Source of the DNA: Diabrotica undecimpunctata
Taxonomy: Eukaryota; Arthropoda; Insecta; Coleoptera; Chrysomelidae
DNA: 64,000 nt
Assembly: GCF_040954645.1 (NCBI RefSeq)
Contig: NC_092803.1
Span: 13,021,230-13,085,229, forward strand
Direction: 5' to 3'
Under the pieces are notes generated by a model. That model saw only the letters and a program-made list of their open reading frames with translations. It did no database searches and was not told the origin of the DNA. A program made the position numbers and the translations under genes. This document shows positions 43,301 through 54,799 of this stretch, piece by piece. Position 1 is the first letter of the stretch. Each line of letters opens with the position of its first letter.

Positions 43301-43579
43301 AGTATTAATACATATATAAAAAGGATAAACATTTTTACTCGTTAATGAATAAGTACCAAAAATACTTATATGACATAAACAACAAGGATTTAGAAGTGGA
43401 AGTTCTGGTAACGACGCGGTCTTTGTAGTCAGTCAAATAGTCGCCCAGTGTCGATTCATTTTTATTCACCAAACTTTTTTGGTCACTGTTTATTAAATCT
43501 TCAAATTGTAATGGTAGATGAACAAGCAAAATAATTAGCTTATTACTATGATTATTACTTATGCTTTCTATATTATAAC

Positions 43580-44190
43580 GGATTTATTACGGCTGTCGCC
43601 GCTTCTCCGCCCCCAATTTCCATCTTTTTCTATCATATGCAATTGCCTCTTCTAAGTTTCTTGCCGCCATTGCTTCATCAATATCGTTGCGCCAACTTCT
43701 CTGTAGTCGTCCTCTCTTTCTTCTTTCAGGAGTGATCCATTTCAGTACTCTTCTATTATAGGTCATCTGTACTCTGGCATTCTTTTAACATGTCCGAACC
43801 AGATTAATTGTTTTCTTTCTATGTCATAATTTCGTTCCATTTTCATTTCGTTTCTTATTTGTTCGTTTCCAACTCTCTCCAGTTTCGATCTACCGCAGCT
43901 TCGTCTCAGATAATCCATTTCTGTTGTCATAAGTTTGTTTCTATTAGCTTTGGTGACGTCCCATACTTACGAACCGTAAAGTGTAATACTTTGGACTATA
44001 CTGCCGTAAATGTGTACCGTAATTGTGGTTTCTCGTCGAATTGTTTTTTGCCAGAGAATTGAGTTTAAGGCACGGGTCGCTGCTCTGCCCTTCTTGTTGA
44101 AAATGGCCCCCAAATATTTGCAGGATTGCACGCCTTTGACTTTGTCGTCTTCCAAGACTAGGTCACATATTTCATCTGTTCCTTATTTTA
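43580..44190 (-). mobile_element. LINE family G fragment
   Basis: The minus frame 44155-43967 gives KGVQSCKYLGAIFNKKGRAA and IYGSIVQSITLYGS. The rest in shifted frames gives KLMTTEMDYLRRSCGRSKLE, QLIWFGHVKRMPE and RSWRNDIDEAMAARNLEEA. It is the post-palm part of a third RTE-like family, 5'-truncated at about 44190. Confidence 0.75.
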
Positions 44191-44892
44191 TTATATGTTC
44201 CTTATGTTATTTTGTCCTATTACATCTTGTTCGGATTTGATCCAAACTGGCAACAGCGCCCTCGCGTCCTACCCCTAACCACCCTTTGTTACAGACCAAA
44301 ATTTGACGATACGAAAGATTGCACACAATTCTCTCTCTTGTACGTTCAACTCTCCGAGAAGACGCATCGCTCAGAACCATCCGATCACGTCTTAACAATA
44401 ATAACTGTAAGTGATAATATTTATTAATCAAGCAAGCAACGAGCAAATAAATAGTAATTAGTATATTGTTTGTCAAACAATTAAGGGTATACTATTGATA
44501 ATCAAAATACGTTTCTACTGAGCAAGAGCAGTTTTAATTAAATCCATGTAACAAAAAGAGCCACCGCTTAATGGAAATATACCAAATCGAAGGCTAATCC
44601 GAAGTAATTATATCTTATAATTACTTGTACCCAGTCGAAGTATTTATTCGGCCCACTTGGACGGTGCAGAGGAACCCAGCCCGTTCCACATCTTTTATAA
44701 ATGATTTTACATTCGTGATTGGTTTATTTTGAAATATACCAAGATGTAGGTATACACTTGTCCATTTAAAAACCAATCTTGGTCAGGTTAGCTTTCTACA
44801 CATTCTGGAATGTTATTTATGTTTGTAAACGTCACAATGATCAGTTCGTATCATTTGTATTGTACTGCAATTTTATGTATTGTCACTTAAAA
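44191..44892. other. No gene seen
   Basis: It holds a mildly GC-richer stretch at 44240-44400 in overlapping frames without motifs. Confidence 0.4.
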
Positions 44893-45027
44893 ATGGCCTT
44901 TGCTGTTAAAAATACGTCATGTACGTTATGTACAGCAACAGTTTGCAACCATTGCAAATTCATACACGAATGCAAGCAGTGTATTGCAACTCATCTCGAA
45001 AATTTAAGAGTAGACAAGAAAAGATGA
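44893..45027 (+). CDS. Small Cys-rich open frame, unknown
   Basis: 44 codons from ATG at 44893: MAFAVKNTSCTLCTATVCNH, then CKFIHECKQC and a basic end DKKR. Three CxxC pairs (SCTLC, VCNHC, ECKQC) with a trailing His suggest metal binding, comparable in style to the Cys-rich tails of some transposases. An in-frame upstream extension to 44779 lacks Cys pattern. It lies just before the mariner remnant, but the frames do not clearly join. Function unknown. Confidence 0.25.
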   Translation: MAFAVKNTSCTLCTATVCNHCKFIHECKQCIATHLENLRVDKKR

Positions 45028-45074
45028 ATCATTAGCCGCGACTAGGTGCATTAAGTACTGCATCAACACAGAGA

Positions 45075-45545
45075 GATATTGCATCTGTGAATAGCTTGAT
45101 TAGAGAAAATCAATGAATTTTGATCAGAGCAATTTTATGGAATATTGGTGTGAGTATAGGATCTATCTTTAATATCGTACAGAAACTGGATTACAGCAAG
45201 GTTTATGCGCAAAGGATTGGAGTTTTGTCAGAGGACCAAAAAAGTTTTCAAATGGATTTGCAACATCTTATGGAATACAGGCAAAACTGTAATGACTTTC
45301 ATTGTGAAGCGAACATGTCCAAGGAAGCTCTCACGTGTTCTTTGTACGACCATAATCGAGCTCATGTTGCTAAAGTAGTTAAAAAAAAATCTACAACGAA
45401 AGAAATGAAAGATATCAGAGCATCCGCCCTATAGTCCCGATTTAGCGTCTTGCGATTTACACATCTTCGATTTCTTGGAAGAATTCTTCGAGTAACAACC
45501 ACAAGAATTCTTTAAGCAGGGTATACATTCGAGTTTTTCCTAATA
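45075..45545 (+). pseudogene. mariner transposase remnant
   Basis: It reads VSIGSIFNIVQKLDYSKVYA (helix-turn-helix end), RIGVLSEDQKSFQMDL (the usual VLS.DQK motif) and, after a stop, SPDLASCDLHIF (third catalytic Asp block, DD34D type). EEFF and KEFFKQGIHS-like sequence follow to about 45530. The middle with the first two aspartates is deleted or unrecognisable (around 45290-45400). Terminal repeats were not found. Confidence 0.65.
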
Positions 45546-46134
45546 TTAAAATTTATTGGCCAGCGATTGTACCTAGAGATAAATAGTAAAAATTAGGATT
45601 TTAGCTATTTACTTTTAGATTTAGCATTAGGCTAAGTAGTAATTTAATAGGAAAAATAAAGAGAAATTGGTTTCTAAGACATCTGCTAACAATATAGTTT
45701 GACTTCAGAGTATTCCAAATCATTGCATGATGTAGATTTTGTTGTCAATCCAGAAGTGGGAAAGATATGTTTTCTATTGGAGTTTGTTGATTGGCCAAGG
45801 AAGAGATTTTAGGATATGGTATGAAAGAAAATGAAGGGTTTAGTTTGAAAACAATTTTAAAGTGAAGTTCGATTCCAGATTTGGAAGAGAAAAGTCGTTT
45901 TGATTTTCTTCGTTCAATTATTAAAGATTTGTCGGTTGGATAAAAAGTGAATGGTGGAAAAAGTCAAGAAGTTTTTGTGGTAGCAGCCAATCAGTGCAAA
46001 GCAGATATTTTTAAACAATTGTCAGTTTATTTTTTTTAATACAACAAATTAATTCAGGCGAGGCTTTCGATATATTTTTGAGAGGCCACCAGATTTTGAG
46101 AGATATAAGCAGCATTGGATTGTCAATATGTTAT
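45546..46134. other. No gene seen
   Basis: AT-rich sequence with no recognisable feature. Confidence 0.4.
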
Positions 46135-46177
46135 TTCGATAAGAGATCATTTCTTATCGAAATGATCTCTTATCGAA
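46135..46177. repeat. Perfect 19-bp hairpin, 5-base loop
   Basis: TTCGATAAGAGATCATTTC (46135-46153), loop TTATC, exact reverse complement 46159-46177. No U-tract follows as in a bacterial terminator, and no transposon end is nearby. It is a snap-back duplication or a small RNA hairpin by structure only. Confidence 0.9.
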
Positions 46178-46489
46178 GGGCAAAAATGGACCCAGGAGGA
46201 GAGTACTTTGAACTGGGAGACGCAGAGTTTTAAGAATAGAAAGCCCTGTCAATTTGCAGATTAAATTTTGATTTACAATTTTCAAAAAACAGTCATAGGC
46301 AGATAGAGGTGTTTTGAAAAGGTATCGGTTTTGTGAACAGAAACAGTTTTTCTTATTTGATTTCATTATTAAAAACACGTTAGGAACATATGATCTGTAT
46401 GTGTGGATTTTTACAATTAAGTTGTTATAATTTTGATGTGTTAGAAAATTTTATTCAATATCTGAAAATAATTAAAAGATTATTTTCAG
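46178..46489. other. No gene seen
   Basis: AT-rich flank of the following LINE. Confidence 0.4.
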
Positions 46490-47480
46490 ATATTGACAAC
46501 CAAGATCTGAAAATAATTAGAAGTCACTACTGGAATCAGACAGTAAATCTCAGAGTTAAAGGTGAACACATTGACTATGTGAAAATCATGCGTGGAGTGA
46601 GGCAAGGCTGCATTTTGTCTCTTCTAATCTTCAATCTCTGAAAGAATATTTATCGAAGCGTTGCACGAAACTGAAAAAGCTATTCTACTAAATAGTTACC
46701 AGCTAAACAACATCAGATATGCAGATGATACCATAGTATTTGCAGACAACTTAGAAGATCTACCAGTTCTTATGAACAAAATCACGTATTACAGTCAACA
46801 ATATGGACTCAATATAAACGTTAAGAAGACAAAGCTTATGATAATTAGCAAGAAAAGGTCAACTCTACGTCAACCAATCCCCGTAGAAAGAGTGACGCAC
46901 TACAACTACCTCAGCACCATAATAAATGAAGAATGGACCAACAACCAGGAGATTAGAGCACGCATCGGAAAAGCTAGATCCACCTTCAATCGGATGGGGG
47001 CCTTCTCCAAGAGTCACAACCTCTCTCTTGATACAAAAGTAAGAATGCTGCGATGCTACGTCTTCTCTGTCCTTTTTTATGGTGTTGAATCGTGGACCTT
47101 GAACGAAGATATGTGCAGAAAACTGGAAGCATTTGAGATGTGGCTATAACGGAGAATGCTTAAGATCCCGTGGACTGACCGAGTCACAAATGAGGAGGTC
47201 CTTAAAAGAACGAATAAGAACCGAGAGGTACTGACCACCATCAAATCCTGAAAGTTACAGTTCTTCGGACATATTATGCGAAATGAATCCAGATATGCTC
47301 TCCTTCAAGCCATCAGGCAAAGAAAAATATTTGGAAAACGAGGTCCAGGAAGAAGAAGAACATCTTGGTTAAAGAACCATAGAATCTGGTTCAATACAAC
47401 ATCTTTGCAGCTTTTCCGTGCTGCTGCAGATAAGATAAAGATTGCGATGATGATCGCCAACATTCGTAACGGATAGGCAC
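46490..47480 (+). mobile_element. LINE family A, plus-strand copy
   Basis: It starts near motif A loss with RGVRQGCILSLLIFNL (46600-46640). After a shift it gives NSYQLNNIRYADDTIVFADN (YADD at 46718-46729), LNINVKKTKLMIISKK and ARIGKARSTFNRM. Next come CYVFSVLFYGVESWTLN and EAFEMWL, a stop at 47147-47149, RVTNEEVLKRTNKNREV, a stop at 47249, then FFGHIMRNESRYALLQ, GKRGPGRRRTSWLKNH and NIRNG. The GAAAAAGAAG tail begins near 47486. Fewer lesions than the minus copy at 965. Confidence 0.85.
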
Positions 47481-48519
47481 ATCAAGAAAAAGAAGACTTA
47501 AATTAGAAAGTCACTTGTAAAATAATAAATTAACGAGAGAAAGATAACAATTTACATAATAGGAAACAACGTGCTAGACCAAGATAAGTTTAAATTCCAC
47601 AGGCTAGGAAGAAATAAAAACAAAATATGATAGTACCATTTTTTCCTCTTTATTAATTATAACAAATTCGTTAGTTTTTTAAGCAAGAGAGATTAGGTAA
47701 ACAAGAAAAATTTACACTAAGTTGAATATTGCATGTTAAAATGTGTTTATTATACTAAAGATATTTTGATAAAATAATGTGGGGTTATTATACTCGTCCT
47801 TTTGTTAGACATTCTAGATTGTATTATTAAAGTGTTACTTAAACCAAGAACTCGAAATAATGAGGTATCTTAAAACGACTATTTTAAGCCATTACAACTG
47901 CTGTTAACAAACGTTATGTTCTACTCTCTCTTCAATTCATATTTTCCTTTAAAAAGCCAGTTGTATGCTGAAACAGGGGAAACTGTTTACTTCCCCCATA
48001 CATCTAGAGTGTAGATTAAATCATTCCGATTGAGATTTTCAACGTGGTGCGGTACGCCAGCGGCTAAAACGAGGGGCTGAAATAATAGCAAATTATTTGA
48101 TATTGCATTACATACTCGGTGTTTCGAATTTATTCAATTTAGTTCTATGTTGAATCCGTTGTGAAGTTCGTGTTGTTCGGTTAGTAGATTATCCAGTAAA
48201 TAGATATGTTTCAATTAAATTTTTGAATACACTCAAAGGTTTCTTCTACGTTTATTACATAGTTATGTAAGTTTATATATTATCCCCTTCTGTATAGTGT
48301 TCAAGTGCTTGTGTAAATAAATCTTCTGTTAATATATTAAATAGTAATAGTAAATGTATTACTATACCGCCTTGTCTCACTATTCTGCTTATAATAAAAA
48401 TTTCTCAGTATGTTAATATCATTTTTGTCGAATCCTTTAGACATTCTATGAGAATATTGTGTTTAAGTTGGACTAAAGCTTTTGCTTTAGTATAAATTAT
48501 TTTTTTGAATAAAGGTAAA
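47481..48519. other. No gene seen
   Basis: AT-rich; 48300-48460 may be an unreadable scrap of LINE on the minus strand. Confidence 0.4.
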
Positions 48520-49262
48520 TAGAGTTACCATTAACAACATTAGATATGCGGACGACACTGTGAGCTTAGCCCGAAAATATTGAAGATCTTCAGAGACTGG
48601 TGATCAGAATAGCGGAGTATGGAAAAGAGTACAGTCTAACAATGAACGTCAAGAAGACGAAATTTATGAGAATATCGAAAACTCAAAGAAATAACAAGAA
48701 TCTTCTAATAAACGGAACTAACGTCGAACAAGTGGACAAATATGTATATCTGGGAACAATGATTAACTGCACAAATGATTACATTCAGGAGATCAAAATC
48801 AGAATAGAAAAGGAGAGCAGATTTCAACAAAATGAGAAGAGTGCTATGTACAAAGGATTTAAAATTGGAACTAAGAGTTAGGTTGGCGAGGTGCTATACT
48901 TTTTCGACTTTGTTTTATGGAATGGAATCTTGGACCTTGAATGCGACATCAATGAAAAAACTGGAATCATTCGAGCTGTGCGTGTATAGAAGAATTCTGA
49001 AAATATCGTGGACAGAAACAAAGACGTTATAAAAAGGATGAATAAAGAAATAGAAATTTTAAATACAATTAAGACAAGAAAATTGAAAGACACGTGAAGA
49101 GAAATACACCTTGCTCCAACTGATTATGCAGGGAAAGTTCCAAGGAAATAGAAGCATAGGGAGGCGTAGAATGTCATGGCTACGCAAACTTTTCAGAGCA
49201 GCCGTCTCAAAAGTCCGAATAGCTATGATGATTGCCGACCTTCGCCACGATGGCACTTGAAG
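48520..49262 (+). mobile_element. LINE family A, second plus-strand copy
   Basis: It starts NNIRYADDTV (48545-48556), then a shift. The frame 48600-48881 gives SLTMNVKKTKFMRISKTQRN and VDKYVYLGTMINCTNDYIQE. The frame 48832-49032 gives CYTFSTLFYGMESWTLN and RILKISWTE. The end is in other frames to LRHDGT and a GAAGAAGAAG tail at 49259-49270. At least three frameshifts. Confidence 0.82.
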
Positions 49263-50502
49263 AAGAAGAAGGAAGCTTTTGCATAATCCATAAATGTGAC
49301 GTAAAGATCAGCTTGATCTTGACATTTTTTAGCGAGAGTGATGAAACTATATAGACCTTCTTTTGTTCCAAAGCCATTACGAAATCCTTAAATTATTCTT
49401 GTATCACCTTTAAAAATATTTTCAATAATTGTACCATTCGATAAAAAAATAAAACATTGAGCTCCCAATAAATAAGATATTAAAAATGAAAAGAACACAT
49501 TAAAATGAAACAAAACCTACAAATTCAGAACAAAACGAAAGATTTCTTGATTTGGAAAATCGTTTCTTGGAAAATATTCACACCTATTCATAGAAACAAA
49601 GTTCTTAATAAAAACAATTATTTTGAATTACACCTAAACCTACGGATTAAATTATAGAGATATACAAAACCATCGAGATCCAAAAGTTTGTAAAATTATT
49701 AATGAAAACATTAAAATTAAGAATTATGCATATACGAGGCTTGTTCAATTGACACTGATCGTTGGAGCAGAAAAAAATTACTGGCGAATAACCCATATTT
49801 GTCCTTTTAAATCAATTGAGGATTAACAGTTCTTGAAATCACTTTAAATACTATGACGCACTTTTCACTGGATTACAAAAATATCCTTATTTTATATCTT
49901 AATTCTAAAACAGATGCCTGCATATATAATTTTTAAAAGATTTTTCTAAATTTATAAATTAAGAATCATAACTATATATATATAAATATTATGTATATAC
50001 GTACTCTTTGCTTTTCATTAGTTTCTCCTAGCCCATCTTATAACGAAAGTGTCGTAGTCATTAGAGCGAATGGCTATATATACACCAATTAATCCCAGCC
50101 GGCAACACAGACTCACTATCCTGGAGGGAATTGAAACCTCAGGAAATGTAGAAATGCTGTTTGAAACCAAACTTTGCATCATGCCGCATTGGACACGTTC
50201 CTAAGAGTGCACGTTTTATGCTAAAAGTTTCACTCGAAAACAATATTGTACAAAATTCAGTGGTCTCCTCTTTTAAACTTCCATTTATAGGTATTTCCAA
50301 ACAAGAAAACTAAATAAATAATAAATGAACTGGATAATAAATGGAAATTTACCAGATTAATTTCTTTAATGTACTATATTTATAAATTACCAAAAGAAAT
50401 TGCCAATTTAAAATATTTTTTTATTTCGTAAATCCTATTCTTGATTTTACAAGAAATTGTAAGGCACTTCTACTTTAAAAATCAGAAAACAAATTTGTTA
50501 TT
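49263..50502. other. No gene seen
   Basis: AT-rich with a short (TA)n run near 49973-49984. No motif found. Confidence 0.4.
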
Positions 50503-51700
50503 TTATCTATCTATCTAATTAGCCTTCTTCGGTCCATCTTTGGACATAGGCCTCCCCAATCCTTTCCCATTATTCTCTGTCTGTCGCTACAGTCATCCAC
50601 CTAGAGCCAACGTGCTTATTGATATCATCTGCCCGTCTAATTTGGGGTCTTCCTCTGTTTTGTTTATATTCCCACGATCTCCAACTTATAAGAATTTTGT
50701 TCCACAGGTCTTATTCTTGTCTTATATTGTGTCCGGAAAAACTCCATTTTAATTTTGCAACTTCTTGTCACTTTCCTCACAAACATCCCTCACTTTTGTT
50801 TTCTTTCTTATCCACTCGTTTCTCTTTTCATGCATTAGTCTTATGTGCAACATTTGTCGTTCCATTGCTCTTTGGGTTTTTATGATTTTGTCCATGTTTG
50901 CTTTTGTAAATGTCCACGTTTGGTAATCATAAGTGAGAACAGGGAGTACGCATTGATTGTATACTTTGGTCTTAAGTTGACACTACGCCGAATCTTCTTT
51001 AGCCTGACCCTAATTTTGCACATCAGTGGGTTATGGTCTGACTTGATATCGGCTTCTGGGTACGTCTTTTAATAATCATAATGTAATCTATTTGATTTCT
51101 GACTATGTGACCTGAAGTATCTTGAGGTGATTTCCACGTGTATAATCTTCTGTATGGGAGTTTGAAGTAAGTGTTAGTAATTACAAACTCTTCTTCTGAT
51201 ACAAATTCGCCCAGTCGGTCTTCTCGCTCATTTCTTTCTCCATGTCCAAACTGTCCTTTGAATTCTCCCGATTATCTCCTACCAATTTTGGCATTTGAAT
51301 CATCTATAATCAAGGTTAGATCCATTTTGGGAAGGTTTTTTAAGGTGTTGGATAATTCATTATGGAAGGCTTCACTTATGTCGTCTGATTTGTCAGCTGT
51401 AGGGGCATATACCTGGATAATGTTAGTTGTTATTGGGTAGGTATCAAGTTGAATTAGGAGCATTCTTTGCGATATGGGTACAAAGCTTTTAAGATGTCTG
51501 GAAGTTTCTTGATTTAAGATTATACCTACTCTATTTTCGTGATGATTGTTAATTTCACATTGCCCAGAGTTCATCCATCACATTTCGCTTATTCTCATGA
51601 TGTCTATTGATAATCTATACATCTCCTTAATTGCATTATGAGTCTTACCGGCCTCGTATAATGTTTTAACATTCCATGTGCAGATCGTGAGCATTTTCTT
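50503..51700 (-). mobile_element. RTE-like LINE with the polymerase deleted
   Basis: On the minus strand an APE endonuclease starts near 51694 with CTWNVKTLYEAGKT. It continues with GIILNQETSRHLKSF, IIQVYAPTADKSD, DDSNAKIG, LYTWKSPQDTS and QIDYIMI and the SDHNPLM motif near 51035. It then passes directly into the element's C-terminus (TFTKANMDKI, MHEKRNEWIRKK) and a (GATA)n tail at 50503-50518. The reverse transcriptase palm is absent, so it is an internally deleted copy. Several stops. Confidence 0.8.
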
Positions 51701-54120
51701 TGCACTAGATTGGCAAGGATTTCGTCTGTTGGCGCCCGAGAAGGCCTTGCCGTCTTGTGATTGTCCTTGTGATTTTGTACATATCAGCAGAAAAAAAAAT
51801 ATGCAAAGACTGATTGTTGAGAGAAATGTAGCTTGTAAAAGATTCGGAACAAGAGCTAAAACACATATAAGCAAGATAGAGAGAACGATAAAGAGAAAGA
51901 TAGAAGAAAAAAGAGAGAAATATATATTACTAGTCAACCGAATGCCATATTGCCACAACATTCTGACGAAAAATAAAGACCAGAGAAAAAGAAGGAAGAA
52001 ACGAACTAACTTTATAAAAAATCTCTGTTTAAATATCTAGGTCTAATACTTCTTATATCTTTATTTTCTATTTTTATTAAAATTAACTATTTATAAAAGA
52101 AGAAACGTTTCGTAAACTACAAAATGAAAAATCAATACTCTTAGTAAACAACTTCTTATTTCCAAAATATCTTACATACTGATTGTTTAAAATATATTAT
52201 TCAAGTACCGGATTGCTTCTACCTACAATTTTATAATTCGCAAAGAAAATGGATTTTCTTTGGTTGGCTGTATACCATAAATATCAAAAATTTTATTTAA
52301 AAATCCTTTATAAAAGGTATAGTAATATTATTAACCCTTTTATATTTAGAAAATACATAATAGCGAATAAGCTGCATATGTTAGATGCACACAGTCCGCA
52401 ATGACAAAATAATTAAATACAAAGGACTCATATTGTCCACGTTCAGCAAGAGATATCAAGTATTCCATAATCCATTATATCACGCAGCTTTCTCATACCA
52501 CTCCAAACATCCTACAACCCTAATGATTCATCTTGCCAGATCGGCCTAATCCCCGAACCCGACACTCGTTCACATACGAATTGTATACTATGGGTTGTTG
52601 GTTCGTGGACGATGACCGGGGATCCCTACAAAACGCCGTATGCATACGCTCAGGGAAGTTTAGTGACGACAGGCGTCGAGACGTAGTGGCGGCCACTGTT
52701 TAGGCGACGCGCCTGTAGAGATGGGACAGTTCCGTCACTCTTAGTTTCATCGAATGAACATATACACGATAAAATCAAGGGACAATTTCGTTTTTTTACT
52801 ATAAAATATCTTATTACGGACGGAAAAATAAACTTATTCATTTACAGACAAATGTTCTGAAATAAAAACCTTACCAGTAATAAAAAACTCGTTGTTTGTA
52901 GAGAAATATGTTTAGTGTTATTAAAGCCATGATAGGATATTTACTCCAAAATATACAAATTCGATGAAACAGCAGTTGGATTGGCCGAAGGAGGTGCCCA
53001 ACAAGTAGTCACTGAATGGTTGGGAACTTAATAAAGTATTATAATTTCGTTTTGACAACGATATCGTAAAACTAACAATAGGTATGCAAGAAAGTTTGGG
53101 ACAAAAAAAAACTTACCATCCTAATACAAGACCGTTTTATTGCTTTTTAAGTTAAAAACAAAATAGACATCTCTCTGCTAATGTGTTATTTTTTTAATTG
53201 AAATTCAATGTATAATAATTCAATCCATAATATAATTGTGAGTTGTCAAACTATCAGAAGTCGTCTATATTAAGTCAATCTTCATGGTAGACTTTCTTAT
53301 CATCATATATCCTATATCAGCTAGAAATCGAGCTAGAAATATACCGTTGATTGGGAAAAATATTATGATATTTCAAAAATATTAAGTTTTTAAAAAAGAC
53401 AATTGTAGATTGAGATAGAATTGTTTAAGCAATACATTATTTAATAAAATATTATACCTTTCATCAGAATAACAAAGATATTCAGTACTAACTGACAATA
53501 TAAGGTTTTTATCCAACCCTTATACCACCTCCAACTCATATTTTTCATTCCCATTTTGAGTTATAATACTTTTCTATAAAAATATCTTGTATTGCTTTAA
53601 AATTGGAAGTTTATTAGAAACACACACACAACATTTTTTCTAAAACCCCCCCCATCTTCGAGTGACATGTGTGTTCCAATGGAGCAGTGAGACCCACATG
53701 TCCGAAAATCAAACCGGTCCCACTCCATTATGGAGCGTAACCTATGTGACTCCCAAGCTATAACCAACCACCCCTCCCCATCGCAGGACATAACGAATGA
53801 GGAAGCTTTGTACTGAAAGTTACTTTAGATGCCCTGGGTAATGGAACATCATCTGTTTTGCATCAATCTATGAATGAATTTCTACATGACTTTGGACTTG
53901 TGTCCCAAAATGTGTGTTCCGGACAGCGAGTCACCTACCTAAGTCCGAATTGGCAAAATAATTTTTGTTCTCCCCGTCGGCTGAGCGCCCAAAGGATCTG
54001 GCCATCAAGCCCACGTTTGTCGGTACATGATCTCGATGCTCAATTTCCGCGAACTTGGTCGTTTTAACCTACTTGAAGGGCCTTTTAGCTGAACAGCTTT
54101 TCTGCCTGTGCTGCTGATCA
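51701..54120. other. No gene seen
   Basis: It holds a purine-rich patch (51830-51920), a GC-rich island at 52630-52760, the string TTATTAACCCTTTTATATTT (52328-52347, also at 15460) and a GC-richer block with a C run at 53640-54070. None of these shows a coding motif. Confidence 0.4.
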
Positions 54121-54191
54121 GCATTCACTCTGCTTTTTTGTATAGTATTGGTGCTGCATTCACTCTGCTTTTTTTGTATAGTATTGGTGCT
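54121..54191. repeat. Tandem repeat, two units of 35-36 bp
   Basis: GCATTCACTCTGC...GTATAGTATTGGTGCT occurs at 54121-54155 and 54156-54191. The only difference is one T in the T run. Nothing similar is next to it. Confidence 0.9.
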
Positions 54192-54274
54192 GCATGATTG
54201 GTTTAACAGAAGGTTATAAGTAATAAAACTAAAAATAACTAAATAAAAGAAATACAATTAAGGATAGGGTATTT

Positions 54275-54770
54275 TTTTGGGTCTTCTGTTACTGCGTTTA
54301 TTCGACTACTGCATAGTTATCGTTTCTTCACTATTCTTCTGGGTCTTCTCTATATCCAGCTAACTGCTGTCTAGGCCGCCTATTACTGTCCTTTGGTTTT
54401 TGTCATAGTCTGTCAACTCTCTTAATATTGTACTAGGGTGGTTCCTGAAATCGTTGAAAATCACCTGTGCTTTTTCGTCCATTGTTCTCAGGATTCTCTT
54501 TTGTTCCGAGTCCCTAAATACGTACCTTAATGGAACGTACTTAGGTATATTCATAGTCTCTCTGATCATATGGTTTTGGACTATTTTGTTTCAGTTTGAT
54601 TTGCAAGTGTGTCCCCATGCGGCCGAGGCCTATGTTAGTGTTGGTAAAATTGTACAGTTTGCCATCCTATCTTTTGTTTTAAATCTCAGTTTACTCTTCC
54701 GATTTAGTAATGATGAGAGTTGACTTCTAATTATTTTAGCTTTCTGGACCGTTTGTTTCACGTGTTCTGT
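54275..54770 (-). mobile_element. jockey/R1-type LINE C-terminal fragment
   Basis: The minus strand reads EHVKQTVQKAKIIRSQL and LLNRKSKLRFKTKDRM at 54770-54680. After a shift it gives SAAWGHTCKSN, IRETMNIPKYVPLRYVFRD and HPSTILRELTDYDKNQ (54569-54360). This is the thumb and C-terminal domain without the palm. It directly abuts the Tc1 element. Confidence 0.65.
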
Positions 54771-54799
54771 GAACAACAACAAAAAGAATGAAAAAAAAA

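Noticed and set aside
50040..50110. tRNA- or SINE-like boxes
   Set aside because: Weak A-box resemblance only; no B box or cloverleaf.
51678..52040. 120-codon basic plus frame
   Set aside because: Antisense of the LINE 5' region and purine-rich low complexity; no motif.
52630..52840. GC-rich island as a promoter or ribozyme
   Set aside because: A GATGAAAC string recalled a hammerhead box but no paired stems follow; no initiator/DPE pair at the right spacing.
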